A DNA stretch of 64,000 nt from Leptotrichia sp. oral taxon 215 str. W9775 (GCF_000469505.1 NZ_KI272866.1:3454-67453), one strand, 5' to 3'; shown: positions 34,852 through 44,397, counted from the first letter of the stretch. Notes: generated by a model from the sequence alone, not told the origin. Translations and numbers: made by a program.

Positions 34852-36264
34852 ATGGGTTTAGTAGATATTATAAATAATCTGAATAATTTTCTTACAAGTA
34901 ATATTCTTATGTGGGGATTACTTGGAGCAGGGGCTTTCTTAAGTATTATTTTGGGATTTCCTCAGATAGCTAAGATGCCAAGAGCATTTGGAATGGTATT
35001 TGGAGATTTATTTAAGAAGAAAGATTCTCAGGAAGGATCAATGTCATCATTTCAGGCACTTGCAACAGCAGTTGCAGCACAAGTTGGTACTGGTAACGTG
35101 GCAGGGGTTGCAACAGCAATAACTGCAGGAGGACCAGGAGCTGTATTCTGGATGTGGGTTTCTGCATTTTTAGGTATGGGAACAATTTTCACAGAAGCAT
35201 GTCTTGCACAAAAATATAGAAGAAGAGTAAACGGAGAATTAGTAGGAGGACCTGCTTACTATATTTCTGAAGGTTTGAAAAAAACAGGTGGACTTGCTAA
35301 AGGATTAGCAGGATTCTTTGCAGTTACTATTATCCTTGCATTAGGATTTATGGGAAATGCCGTTCAATCAAACTCAATTGCTGCAGGAATTAAAGGTATA
35401 AGTGGTTTAGAAGGTATCAACCCTGGTATAGTTGGTGTTGTTGTTGCAATATTGGCAGCTTTAATATTTATGGGAGGAATGGGAAGAATAGCAAAATTTG
35501 CTGAACTCGTAGTTCCTATCATGGCAGCAGTTTATATATTAGGAAGTATTGTTATATTAATTATATTCCATAAAGAAGTAATTCCTACAATTGGATGGAT
35601 ATTTGAAAGTGCATTTACAGGAAATGCAGTAGCAGGAGGTATTGCAGGATCTGTAGTTAAAGTGGCAGTGCAAAAAGGGGTTGCAAGAGGACTGTTCTCA
35701 AATGAAGCAGGAATGGGTTCAACTCCACACGCACACGCAGTTGCACACGTAAAACACCCGGCAGAACAAGGATTAACTGCAATGGTTGGAGTATTTATAG
35801 ACACTATATTAGTATGTACTGCAACAGCATTATCTATTTTAGTAACTGGTGCATATAAAGTACAAGGTGCAAATGGTAAATATCTTGTAGGAGCTCAGCT
35901 TACACAAGGTGCATTTAAACTTTCTTTTGGTGAATTTGGAGCAATTTTGCTGGCTGTATGTCTTGCATTCTTTGCCTTCACTACTATAATAGGATGGTAC
36001 TACTTTGGAGAATCAAATATTAAATATTTATTTGGAACAAAAGCCTTACTACCTTACAGAATAATAGTAATTATCTGTATAATAGTAGGATCATTACAAG
36101 AAGTTGAATTAGTATGGTCATTAGCAGATATCTTTAACAGTTTAATGGTTATACCGAACTTGATTGCCATCGTATGGCTATCATTTGAAGTTAAAAATCT
36201 TCTTCAAGATTACAATAAGAAATTTGCAGAAGGTAATGTTCATTACGACTATAAGGAAGAATAA
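34852..36264 (+). CDS. Na+/alanine (glycine) symporter, AgcS family
   Basis: 470 aa from ATG 34852 with AAGGAGTG upstream; the open frame extends to 34714 but that part is AT-rich leader without a site. About 10-11 TM segments. Family motifs: AVAAQVGTGNVAGVATAI, GAVFWMWVSAFLGM (with FTEACLAQKYR) and GLFSNEAGMGSTPHAHAVA. Imports alanine or glycine with Na+. Its place directly after the glycine reductase operon makes glycine the likely physiological substrate. Possibly Rex-controlled. Confidence 0.92.
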   Translation: MGLVDIINNLNNFLTSNILMWGLLGAGAFLSIILGFPQIAKMPRAFGMVFGDLFKKKDSQEGSMSSFQALATAVAAQVGTGNVAGVATAITAGGPGAVFWMWVSAFLGMGTIFTEACLAQKYRRRVNGELVGGPAYYISEGLKKTGGLAKGLAGFFAVTIILALGFMGNAVQSNSIAAGIKGISGLEGINPGIVGVVVAILAALIFMGGMGRIAKFAELVVPIMAAVYILGSIVILIIFHKEVIPTIGWIFESAFTGNAVAGGIAGSVVKVAVQKGVARGLFSNEAGMGSTPHAHAVAHVKHPAEQGLTAMVGVFIDTILVCTATALSILVTGAYKVQGANGKYLVGAQLTQGAFKLSFGEFGAILLAVCLAFFAFTTIIGWYYFGESNIKYLFGTKALLPYRIIVIICIIVGSLQEVELVWSLADIFNSLMVIPNLIAIVWLSFEVKNLLQDYNKKFAEGNVHYDYKEE

Positions 36265-36316
36265 AATAGTGTTATTATAACACGGAAAATACTAAATGAA
36301 TAAAAAATAATAAATG

Positions 36317-36360
36317 CAGTGCTGTTTCAGATTTCAGATCTTATATTCAGCACTGTATTT
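36317..36360 (+). terminator. Hairpin between symporter and DUF819 genes
   Basis: Perfect arms CAGTGCTG and CAGCACTG, 23-nt loop, then TATTT: a weak terminator or attenuator. A separate odd-centred palindrome GTGTTATTATAACAC lies at 36269-36283. Confidence 0.5.
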
Positions 36361-36402
36361 AAAATAATGGAGAAATCTCTTATAATTAAAAGGAGGAAAA
36401 AG

Positions 36403-37614
36403 ATGAACAGCTTAATAAGTGCAGATAATACATGGGCTTTATGGTGTATTTTGGCAGTTTGTTCTGCAGCTGCAATATATTTGGAACAAAAATATGATTG
36501 GGCAAGTAAAGTTACAGGATGCATTTTAGCATTATCATTTGTAATGATTTTATCAAATTTCAATATAATACCGACAGAAGCACCTGTTTACGATCATGTA
36601 TGGGGATATATAGTTCCACTTGCTATTCCTATGCTGCTGTTTAATGCAGACATTAAAAAAATAGGAAGAGAATCAGGACGTATGGTTCTTATATTCCTTC
36701 TAAGCAGTTTTGGAACAGTTATAGGTGGTTTTATTGCTTATTATATTATGAGAGGAGTTATTCCTCAGTTAAATGATATAGTACCTATGTTTACAGGAAC
36801 ATATACAGGAGGAGCTGTTAATTTTGTGGCAATGTCTACTTTATATAAAGTACCTGGGAAAACAGTGTCTGTAGCACTAGTTGCAGATAATCTTCTAATG
36901 GCACTTTATTTTTTTGTACTGATAGCTTTACCAACGTTAAATATTATAAAGAAAAAATTTACACACCCTTATATAGATAAATTGGAAAATCTTACAGAAG
37001 AAGATAAAAGTAAAAATGAAACATTAGTAGCTAAATACTGGGGAGCAAAAGAAATTTCATTAAAGGATATAGCAATAACAGTAGCTTTATCATTAGTTAT
37101 AGTAACTATTTCTGATACATTATCTAAATTACTGTCTTCTACATTCTCAGGGAAAGGACTGGTAGATGCTATTTTAGGAGGATTATTAGGAAATAAATAT
37201 CTTTTAATGACAACATTGACGATAATAGTAGCTTCGGCGTTCCCGAAACAGATAGGTTCAATAAGAGGAAGTCAGGAAATAGGAACATTCCTTATTTATC
37301 TGTTCTTTGCAGTAATAGGAGCACCTGCTTCAATTGGTTTAATTCTTAAGGAATCTCCGTTGCTGTTTGTATTTGCCTTCATTATAATTCTTGTTAACCT
37401 GATATTCTCACTGGTACTTGGAAAAATGTTTAAATTCAGTATTGAAGAAATAATTATTGCATCAAATGCCAATGTGGGAGGACCAACTTCAGCGGCAGCA
37501 ATGGCAGTTTCAAAAGGTTGGACAGAACTAATAGTACCTGCACTTTTAATAGGAACATTAGGATATGTCATTGGTAACTATTATGGTATCTTTACAGGAT
37601 GGATGTTACACTAG
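36403..37614 (+). CDS. DUF819 family integral membrane protein
   Basis: 403 aa from ATG 36403 behind AGGAGG; the open frame back to 36319 lacks a site. About 10-12 TM helices; conserved stretches LAIPMLLFNADIKKI, FTGTYTGGAVNFVAMS and NANVGGPTSAAAMAVSKGW, the two Gly-rich loops typical of DUF819 (YjcL-like). These resemble inverted-repeat carrier families. Substrate unknown; between a glycine/alanine symporter and a dipeptidase, a peptide or amino-acid role is a reasonable inference. Confidence 0.85.
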   Translation: MNSLISADNTWALWCILAVCSAAAIYLEQKYDWASKVTGCILALSFVMILSNFNIIPTEAPVYDHVWGYIVPLAIPMLLFNADIKKIGRESGRMVLIFLLSSFGTVIGGFIAYYIMRGVIPQLNDIVPMFTGTYTGGAVNFVAMSTLYKVPGKTVSVALVADNLLMALYFFVLIALPTLNIIKKKFTHPYIDKLENLTEEDKSKNETLVAKYWGAKEISLKDIAITVALSLVIVTISDTLSKLLSSTFSGKGLVDAILGGLLGNKYLLMTTLTIIVASAFPKQIGSIRGSQEIGTFLIYLFFAVIGAPASIGLILKESPLLFVFAFIIILVNLIFSLVLGKMFKFSIEEIIIASNANVGGPTSAAAMAVSKGWTELIVPALLIGTLGYVIGNYYGIFTGWMLH

Positions 37615-37638
37615 ACATTACACTAGGAGGTATTTTAA

Positions 37639-39060
37639 ATGTTAGAAAATTTTGAACCAAAAGATGTATTTTACTGGTTTGAGGAATTATCTAAAATTCC
37701 CCGTTGTTCAAGACAGGAAAAGAAAGTAAGTGATTTTCTGGTAGATTTTGCTAAAAAAAGAAATCTTGAAGTTTACCAGGACCATGAAAATAACGTAATT
37801 ATAAAGAAACCTGCAACTCCGGGATACGAATCAAAGCCTACAATTATTATGCAGGGACACATGGATATGGTTTGTGAGAAAGTAAAGGGTTCAAGTCATA
37901 ATTTCTGTGAAGATCCTTTAAAACTGCAGGTAAAAGACGGATGGATAAGTGCAGAAGGAACTACTCTTGGAGGAGATGACGGAATAGCTGTGGCTTATGC
38001 TCTGGCTTTTCTTGACGGAAACTATCCACATCCTAATCTTGAGGTGTTAATTACAACTCAGGAAGAACTTGGAATGGAAGGTGCTCTTGCAGTGACAGGA
38101 GAACATTTAACTGGAAAATATCTTTTTAACATAGATGGAGAAGTTGAAAATGAACTTCTTGTAGGATGTGCCGGAGGAGTAACGATTACTTCAGTAAAGG
38201 AACTTAAAACTGTAGAGCCTACTTTGAAGGATGCCTATAAGATTGAGATTGAAGAACTGACAGGAGGACATTCCGGGCAGGAAATACATAAATCACGTGC
38301 AAATTCAATAAAAATTGCTGCACAGTTACTGGATAAAATTTCAGGGAAGGTGGAACTTATTTCGCTGACTGGAGGATCAAAACATAATGCAGTTCCTACA
38401 ACAGCAGTTATTGAACTGTTTGCAGATAATGAAGCTATTGAGGAGCTGAAAAATAAAGCGGAAGAACTTAAGAAAAATTATAAAATTTCCGATCCTAATA
38501 TGAAAATTGTGTTCACTTCAATCGATTCAGGAGAAAAAGTATGGACATGTGAAACTTTGAAGGCAGTTGTTGAAACATTGATAGCTGTGCCAGACGGAGT
38601 ATGCTATATGGATCCTGTACTGGATGGACTTGTTGAAACAAGTCTTTCTAACGGTGTGCTGGAACAGAAAGATGGTAAACTATATCTGACAACATTATTG
38701 CGTTCTTCAAATAAGGCAAGGGAAACTGAAGTTAAAAGACGTTTTGAACTGATTGTAACTTCAAATGGATTTGAAATATCAGATAACGGAGGATATCCGG
38801 GGTGGCAATATGATCCTGATTCTGCATTGCGTGTGAAGGCAATAGAAGTGTATAAGAAACAGTTCGGGAAAGAGCCAAGTGTAAAAACAATGCATTGTGG
38901 ACTGGAATGCGGTATATTGAAAATACCTTTACCAAATACAGATATGATTACATTTGGTCCGGATATGCAGGCAATTCATACTGTAAATGAACGTCTGAAT
39001 ATAGAGTCTGTAGGAAGAATATGGGAATTTCTGAAAACATTGGTGATTTCACTTGATTAA
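37639..39060 (+). CDS. pepD: Aminoacyl-histidine dipeptidase (Xaa-His dipeptidase)
   Basis: 473 aa, 24 bp after the DUF819 gene and behind AGGAGG. M20 metallopeptidase motifs: IMQGHMDMVCE, LGGDDGIAVAYALA (bridging Asp), TTQEELGMEGA (Glu pair), CGLECGIL and a C-terminal AIHTVNERL His. Splits carnosine-type and other dipeptides including Cys-Gly; this yields free glycine for the neighbouring glycine reductase, which is an inference from position. Confidence 0.93.
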   Translation: MLENFEPKDVFYWFEELSKIPRCSRQEKKVSDFLVDFAKKRNLEVYQDHENNVIIKKPATPGYESKPTIIMQGHMDMVCEKVKGSSHNFCEDPLKLQVKDGWISAEGTTLGGDDGIAVAYALAFLDGNYPHPNLEVLITTQEELGMEGALAVTGEHLTGKYLFNIDGEVENELLVGCAGGVTITSVKELKTVEPTLKDAYKIEIEELTGGHSGQEIHKSRANSIKIAAQLLDKISGKVELISLTGGSKHNAVPTTAVIELFADNEAIEELKNKAEELKKNYKISDPNMKIVFTSIDSGEKVWTCETLKAVVETLIAVPDGVCYMDPVLDGLVETSLSNGVLEQKDGKLYLTTLLRSSNKARETEVKRRFELIVTSNGFEISDNGGYPGWQYDPDSALRVKAIEVYKKQFGKEPSVKTMHCGLECGILKIPLPNTDMITFGPDMQAIHTVNERLNIESVGRIWEFLKTLVISLD

Positions 39061-39544
39061 ATTAATATCTGTAAATAATGACAGATTGAAACAGGAAGTA
39101 CTGGATATTTATATTGGTAATGACTATTATTTTAATAAAATATTGAATATTCCTCAAAGTATAACCAATGTTGAACAGGATATTACAAATATCCCTGATG
39201 GAGTTCAAAAAAGTCAGAAAAATTACAGAATAGTTTCTTTTAATGATGAAATTTTGGGTACAGTTGATTATATAACTGGTTATCCTGAAAGAAATACTGT
39301 TTTTATAGGTCTTTTTATAATTAAAAATAACAAACATGGACAAGGTTTTGGTAGAAAAGTATTTAATTACTTAGAGGATTTGTTTAAAAGGGAGGGATTT
39401 TTAAAAATAAGACTGGGAGTAATTACTGATAATGAAATAGGATTTTCTTTTTGGAAAAAACAAAATTTTAAAGAAATTGAAAGAAAAGTTTTGAAGTTTG
39501 GAAATTCTGAAAAAGAAGTCATTGTTATGGAAAAGAAAATATAA
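39053..39544 (+). CDS. GNAT-family N-acetyltransferase
   Basis: 163 aa, TTG start overlapping the pepD end by 8 bp. The acetyl-CoA loop is seen as NNKHGQGFGRKVFNYLED and the C-terminal SFWKKQNFKEIERKV is the usual end of a small GNAT. Acceptor unknown. Overlap implies translation coupled to pepD. Confidence 0.8.
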   Translation: MIKLISVNNDRLKQEVLDIYIGNDYYFNKILNIPQSITNVEQDITNIPDGVQKSQKNYRIVSFNDEILGTVDYITGYPERNTVFIGLFIIKNNKHGQGFGRKVFNYLEDLFKREGFLKIRLGVITDNEIGFSFWKKQNFKEIERKVLKFGNSEKEVIVMEKKI

Positions 39545-39657
39545 TAAAAGAATAGGGAAAGAAATATAAAAACTTCTTTCCCTAAAATGCTTATAAATTA
39601 GAGAAATTTTATTATAAAAAATTTGGAGAAGAATGACTTTGTTTTGAGGAGAAGCTT

Positions 39658-40119
39658 ATGAGAATAGAAACTCAAAGATGCCTTATTAGAAATTTCAATG
39701 AAAGTGATGTTTACACATTGTATTGTATTCTAAGCAGTCCAAAAGTAATGGAATATATTGAACCACCATTTACAGAGGAGAAGACAAAGCTTTTTATAGA
39801 AAATAATGGATTGATTCCTTCGCCCTTAGTGTATGCATTGGAATACAGAAATAATAATAAATTAATTGGTCATGTTATTTTTCACGAATATGACAGTAAA
39901 AGATATGAAATTGGGTGGATAATAAGTGAGGAATATTGGAATCAGGGGATAGCTGATGAAATTACTAAATCACTTATAGATTTTGCAAGAAAGAAATTGA
40001 TTCATTCACTAATTATTGAATGTGATTCAAGACAGAATAAGACAATTAAACTGGCAGTTCGAAATGGTTTTAAATTGATAAGTGATAAAGACCTTTGTAT
40101 TTACGAGCTGGTTTTGTGA
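39658..40119 (+). CDS. GNAT-family N-acetyltransferase (RimJ/RimL-like)
   Basis: 153 aa behind GAGGAGAAG. Starts RIETQRCLIRNFNESD, has GWIISEEYWNQGIADEIT (pyrophosphate-binding loop) and ECDSRQNKTIKLAVRNGFK, the RimJ/RimL-style layout. Substrate unknown. A weak inverted repeat (39555-39582, GGGAAAGAA/TTCTTTCCC) precedes it and a terminator follows. Confidence 0.82.
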   Translation: MRIETQRCLIRNFNESDVYTLYCILSSPKVMEYIEPPFTEEKTKLFIENNGLIPSPLVYALEYRNNNKLIGHVIFHEYDSKRYEIGWIISEEYWNQGIADEITKSLIDFARKKLIHSLIIECDSRQNKTIKLAVRNGFKLISDKDLCIYELVL

Positions 40120-40146
40120 CAAAATACGAAAATAAGAAATTATTAT

Positions 40147-40183
40147 GGGAAGTAAAAGCAAATAGCCGATACTTCCCTTTTTT
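40147..40183 (+). terminator. Terminator between convergent GNAT and pst genes
   Basis: GGGAAGTA/TACTTCCC with a 15-nt loop, then TTTTTT on the plus strand; the A-run on the left may also serve the pst operon. Confidence 0.82.
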
Positions 40184-40229
40184 CAACCTTTACACATATT
40201 ATAGAGCCAATTTTTATACGGCCTCTACT

Positions 40230-40880
40230 TTATTTTCCAATCAGAATAGTCCTGTCTGCTATTCTTTTAGCCTGTTCTTCATTGTGTGTAGTTAGAATTA
40301 CCGTATATTTTTCAGACAACCTTTTTATAAGTTTTTCTATAATGAGGGTATTTTCCATATCAAGAGAAGAACATGGCTCATCAAAGATAAGAATATCAGG
40401 GTCTGTTGTCAGCATTCTTGCAATACATAGTCTCTGTTTCTGACCGCCTGACAATTTCAGTGCTGACATTTTAAGATCATCTTTTACTTCATTATAAAGA
40501 TTTACATCTTTCAGATAGCTGGAAATTCTTTCTTTTTTATTTTTTACTTTTCCTTCGTAAAATTCTATCGGATATAAAATATTATTTTCTATGGATAATG
40601 GAAAAGGTTTTGAATCCTGAAATAATGTAGAAATACTTCTTCTCAGCTGAATCGGTTTCATAGCCTTTATATTTTCCCCTTTCAGAATGACATCTCCAGT
40701 GTATTCCCCACCATTTTCAGTAAGAAAGCCATTAATTAGAGATAATAATGTTGATTTTCCACATCCTGAAGGTCCCATTATGCAAAGAATTTCATTTTTT
40801 TTAATATCGATATTTATATCTTTTAAAATTTCTTTACCACCGTAATATATATTAATGTTTTTTATTTCTAATATATTCAA
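40230..40880 (-). CDS. pstB: Phosphate ABC transporter ATP-binding protein
   Basis: 216 aa. Walker A GPSGCGKST, Q-loop LFQDSKPFPLS, signature LSGGQKQRLCIARML, Walker B ILIFDEPCSSLD, H-loop THNEEQAKRIADR. About 30 residues shorter than usual PstB, losing the C-terminal tail that often ends TYITGRFG. The first 29 bp overlap pstA. Energises the PstCA channel. Confidence 0.88.
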   Translation of the reverse strand: MNILEIKNINIYYGGKEILKDINIDIKKNEILCIMGPSGCGKSTLLSLINGFLTENGGEYTGDVILKGENIKAMKPIQLRRSISTLFQDSKPFPLSIENNILYPIEFYEGKVKNKKERISSYLKDVNLYNEVKDDLKMSALKLSGGQKQRLCIARMLTTDPDILIFDEPCSSLDMENTLIIEKLIKRLSEKYTVILTTHNEEQAKRIADRTILIGK

Positions 40881-41709
40881 CTAACATTCCTCCCGTTCCA
40901 AGCATTATAACTTCTGATAGAATATGCATAATTATGAGAATGCAAATCAGCACAAAAGCAGTGGCATAAGCTTTTTCATACAGTGCTGTCTGTCCTAAAA
41001 GCATATGCAGATGAAAAGGTAATGCCATGACAGGTCTTAGTAGTTTATTTGATGAACCACCTATGAAAACAGCACCTGTCAGAAGTAACGGTGCTGTTGC
41101 CCCCATTGCATAACTTCCTGCAAGTATACCTGTAGATATTATTTCCTTTCTGATTATTGGTAATACAAGTTTTTTACACATGTAGTCTTTTCCAACTCCC
41201 AGAGAAAAACTCTCCCTTATGATTTTTTTGTCTATATTCATGATACTTTTTTCAATCCTTATTTCCACAAATGGAAAAACCATAATTCCAAGTGAAATTC
41301 CTGCAGTCAGCATACTTCTTGGAACATTTAGCATCACTATGAAAAAACCGTATACAAATAAGCCTATAATTATGGAAGGAACAGAAGAAATACACTGTAT
41401 TACAAGTCTGATTGCCATATTAATCTTTTTTGAATTACAGTAGACAGTGTTGTAAATGGCACAGCCTGTTCCAAGTATAATGGAAAAGAAAATAGCCAGA
41501 ACCATTAAAAAAACAGATCCCATAATGGCATTTTTTATACCGCCTTCACTTCCAAGGGGCATTCCTTTAGGATTTTCTGTCAGAAAAGAAAGATTTATTT
41601 CCCTGATTCCTTTGGATATTACAAAATAAATTATACTGAAAATAATAAAAAAGACAGTAACTGTCGACAGATAAATCCATATTTTTATAATAAAATCCTT
41701 AATTTTCAA
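40852..41709 (-). CDS. pstA: Phosphate ABC transporter permease PstA
   Basis: 285 aa, six predicted TM segments. The inner-membrane transport loop is FSLGVGKDYMCKKLVLPII (EAA-like); LRPVMALPFHLHMLL is typical of PstA. Overlaps pstC by 11 bp. Together with PstC forms the phosphate channel. Confidence 0.9.
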   Translation of the reverse strand: MKIKDFIIKIWIYLSTVTVFFIIFSIIYFVISKGIREINLSFLTENPKGMPLGSEGGIKNAIMGSVFLMVLAIFFSIILGTGCAIYNTVYCNSKKINMAIRLVIQCISSVPSIIIGLFVYGFFIVMLNVPRSMLTAGISLGIMVFPFVEIRIEKSIMNIDKKIIRESFSLGVGKDYMCKKLVLPIIRKEIISTGILAGSYAMGATAPLLLTGAVFIGGSSNKLLRPVMALPFHLHMLLGQTALYEKAYATAFVLICILIIMHILSEVIMLGTGGMLVEYIRNKKH

Positions 41710-42562
41710 TATATGCTCTCCTTATTCCATTTAAAATAAAAAATATTATGTTAATAATCAGTACTGCAATGAGCAGAATAAAAGCTGATGCAAATAGTGC
41801 AGAATAATGTCTGCTTCCTACTTCGCTCATTCCAATTTCCAGAGCTATCAGGGCAGGAACAGTTTCAGCCTTTGTAAGTATATGAGGAAATTGAGGGGAA
41901 TTACCTATGACCATCATAACTGCCATTGTTTCCCCTGTTGCCCTTGCAAAAGCCAGAAGAAAGGCTGTAACTATTGAAAATTTTGTTTCACTGAAAACAA
42001 CTTTCCTTATAAAATATTCCTTTGTGACACCCAGGGCATCAGAATCCTTTTCAAATTTTCCCTTAACTGTTTCTATTCTTTCAATACAGCTCCCAACAAA
42101 AAAAGGGATTATCATTATTGACAAAATAAGGCTCCCTGCTAAAACTGATTCTCCTGTGGATAAGGAAAATGAATTTTCCAGAAGTTTCAGTATGACTATC
42201 ATTCCAAAAAAACCATATACTATGGACGGTATCCCCGAAAGGATATTTACCGTCCATATAATTATTCTTTTTACTGCATTTTTAGAATAAAAGCATATAA
42301 ACATTGAAATTCCATATGAAACAGGAAATGATATTAAGCATGCTAAAATTGAAATATAAAATCCTGCATATAGAATATTAAATATTTGAAAGCTCTGATG
42401 AGGTTCACTTGCCCTCCATGTATTTCCCAGAATAAAGTCACTTAACTTCTGTCCCTTGAAAAATGGGTAGGCTTCTGTAAATAAATACATCAGCATTGTT
42501 ATTAATATAAGCATGGATAATACTGTGAGCAGATATATTGAATATCTGAAAATATTTTTCAC
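41699..42562 (-). CDS. pstC: Phosphate ABC transporter permease PstC
   Basis: 287 aa with six TM segments. Typical motifs: GIPSIVYGFFGM, DALGVTKEYFIRKVV and ARATGETMAVMMVIGN. Encoded 40 bp after pstS and overlapping pstA, in the normal pstSCAB order. Confidence 0.9.
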   Translation of the reverse strand: MKNIFRYSIYLLTVLSMLILITMLMYLFTEAYPFFKGQKLSDFILGNTWRASEPHQSFQIFNILYAGFYISILACLISFPVSYGISMFICFYSKNAVKRIIIWTVNILSGIPSIVYGFFGMIVILKLLENSFSLSTGESVLAGSLILSIMIIPFFVGSCIERIETVKGKFEKDSDALGVTKEYFIRKVVFSETKFSIVTAFLLAFARATGETMAVMMVIGNSPQFPHILTKAETVPALIALEIGMSEVGSRHYSALFASAFILLIAVLIINIIFFILNGIRRAYIEN

Positions 42563-42602
42563 TTTTTACCTCACTGTTATTTAAATTTACTGATTTACAC
42601 TT

Positions 42603-43517
42603 TTATTCTGATACAGGAATGAATCCCATGTCTTTTATAACTTTTTTACCTTCTTCAGATTTAAGCAGGTCAACAAATATTTTTTCAGTTTTTGTCAATT
42701 CTCCGCTTTTCATTATTATTAAAGGTCTTGAAATATAGTAAGATTTATTTAGGATATTTTCTTCGCTTGGTTCGATATTATCCACTTTCAGAGGAATAAG
42801 TTTTCCTTTATTCTGATTTGTTATTCCGAAAGAAGCATATCCAATAGCATTTTTATTTTCAATAATTTTTGCAACAAGGGCTCCCATTGTAGGTGCCTGA
42901 ATAGCATCCTGTCTAACGTTTACATCCTTCATTACGTTTTTCTGGAAAACTTCATGAGCTCCACCACTAAGATCACGTGTTACTACTACGATATCTTCGT
43001 TAGGAAGGGATTTATCCAAATCGCTCCATTTTTTGTATTCTCCAGAGAATATTTTTATAATTTCATCTTTTGTAATATTTCCACCTTTTAATTTAATAAA
43101 TGGATTTTCAGGATTTACTGAAATAGTTAGTGCATCAAGTCCCAATGTAAATGCCTTCAAATCTTTAACTTTTTCTTTTTCGCTATCTTTTATTCCACGT
43201 GCAAGCATTCCAAAGTTTGCTACATTGTCAAGAACAGCCTTTACTCCTGCTCCTGATCCACCTGATGAAACATATATTGTAATATTTTCAGCCGGAAGAG
43301 AAGGATCTACCTTATCCCATGTTTCATACTTTTCAATAAATGTAGTTGAGATTTTACTTATTACCGGAGCCAATGTTGATGACCCGCTGAAGCTTATCTG
43401 TGTATTAACGTCAGATTTTGCTCCTGCTGATTCTCCGCCTTTTGCATCTTTGTTTCCACAGCTTGCAATAATTGTCAGAAAAATTATTGCCATTAAAAAT
43501 GTGAATGTTTTTTTCAT
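42603..43517 (-). CDS. pstS: Phosphate-binding lipoprotein PstS
   Basis: 304 aa from the ATG at 43517 (AGGAGG upstream on the minus strand); the open frame reaches 43547 but without a site. Lipoprotein signal with lipidated Cys in FLTIIASC. The phosphate loop ISFSGSSTLAPVI and DLSGGAHEVFQ match phosphate binders. First gene of the minus-strand operon; phoU and a pho regulator are not in the window. Confidence 0.92.
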   Translation of the reverse strand: MKKTFTFLMAIIFLTIIASCGNKDAKGGESAGAKSDVNTQISFSGSSTLAPVISKISTTFIEKYETWDKVDPSLPAENITIYVSSGGSGAGVKAVLDNVANFGMLARGIKDSEKEKVKDLKAFTLGLDALTISVNPENPFIKLKGGNITKDEIIKIFSGEYKKWSDLDKSLPNEDIVVVTRDLSGGAHEVFQKNVMKDVNVRQDAIQAPTMGALVAKIIENKNAIGYASFGITNQNKGKLIPLKVDNIEPSEENILNKSYYISRPLIIMKSGELTKTEKIFVDLLKSEEGKKVIKDMGFIPVSE

Positions 43518-43551
43518 GATTGTCCTCCTAAAATTTGTAATTTTCAATTTA

Positions 43552-43579
43552 ATTATACTACCTAAATTTGAAAAGTCAA
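43552..43579 (-). promoter_or_regulatory. Promoter of pstSCAB
   Basis: On the minus strand TTGACT (43574-43579), a 16-nt spacer and TATAAT (43552-43557), about 35 bp upstream of the pstS start. No clear Pho box is recognised. Confidence 0.7.
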
Positions 43580-43688
43580 AATATTTTTTTAATTTGATTT
43601 ATAAAATTTTCACATACAAATCAAAGAAAATGGAATCAGAAAAGTGAATTCTAAAAAGATTTTATAGGATTTTTTTGAATGTTTTATG

Positions 43689-43883
43689 TTAAATGAAGGC
43701 ATAACCGACCAGGATAGCAATCAAGATAAAAATTCCGTAGAAAATTACTTCATGTATTGGGAGATGAAGCTGATTGAAAGGACGGTTCCTGATAAACCGA
43801 ACAGTAGAAACTAGAAATATAGAAAACGTTAAAAAATAAATATGACCAGAAACCTTATAAAACAAGGGAAAGAAAGAGGTCAT
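43689..43883 (-). CDS. Possible small membrane protein
   Basis: 64 aa with two hydrophobic helices (IYFLTFSIFLVSTVRF and VIFYGIFILIAILVGYAFI) joined by a polar loop. It does not lie opposite any credible gene, so it is not a shadow. Codon use is more C-rich at third positions than the neighbours and there is no good ribosome site, so it may be a horizontally acquired or relic gene. Family unknown. Confidence 0.35.
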   Translation of the reverse strand: MTSFFPLFYKVSGHIYFLTFSIFLVSTVRFIRNRPFNQLHLPIHEVIFYGIFILIAILVGYAFI

Positions 43884-44007
43884 ATTTTTTTTGGAATAAA
43901 AAATTAAAAAAAGACTACTCTAAAATGTTGCATTATTTGAGATTATGAGGTAAAATAAACATGAATGTATTAAAGATATAGAACTGAGAAAAGGAGGAAG
44001 AACTGAC

Positions 44008-44175
44008 ATGAACAATTATAATTTCAAGATATCACAAATTAAGAAATTACTAAACAGTATAGATTTATGCTCTTGACCATTGAAGATGTTAAAAGAGCAG
44101 GTTGTTCTTTATGCTGAAAAATGTGATAGGAAATTTATATTGTTTGCTGTTTCTTTCTGTTTTTTATATAAGTAA
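44008..44175 (+). CDS. Candidate UGA-containing small ORF (possible selenoprotein or Sec-sensing leader)
   Basis: ATG 44008 has AAGGAGG 10 bp upstream. The frame runs 22 codons to TGA 44074-44076, then stays open to TAA 44173-44175 (55 codons with readthrough). Context is L-C-S-U-P-L. A hairpin AAAGAGC/GTTCTTT with loop AGGTT begins its loop 22 nt after the UGA; its 7-bp stem with one G-U pair and 5-nt loop has the same geometry as the SECIS-like hairpin of selD in this window. Against: the C-terminal half is hydrophobic and weakly coding, and another frame (44067-44117, TIEDVKRAGCSLC) also looks protein-like, so a decayed gene is possible. Confidence 0.35.
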
Positions 44176-44397
44176 ATAAAGTCTGGAAGGCGAAAGGCCT
44201 TCGATTAAAACATGTAAATTCTTATCTGACCAGCTGTTTAAGAGAGCTATTTTTTCTTATGAAGATAAATCTAATCAATGTATTTTAATTTAAATTTTGA
44301 ATCTGATATTTTGAATATTTGTTCTGTTATTTTTCCGGAATTCTATTTTTGTAGTTCTTTAATATATAAAAATTACGAATTTTTAGGAGGAATAGTT

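Noticed and set aside
40095..40295. Plus-strand ORF after the GNAT gene
   Set aside because: Runs across a strong terminator and into antisense pstB; no ribosome site.
44067..44117. Alternative frame reading TIEDVKRAGCSLC then UGA
   Set aside because: Coding-like but only 16 codons, no ribosome site and followed by UGA-AAA-AUG-UGA-UAG; kept only as a rival explanation for the UGA ORF.
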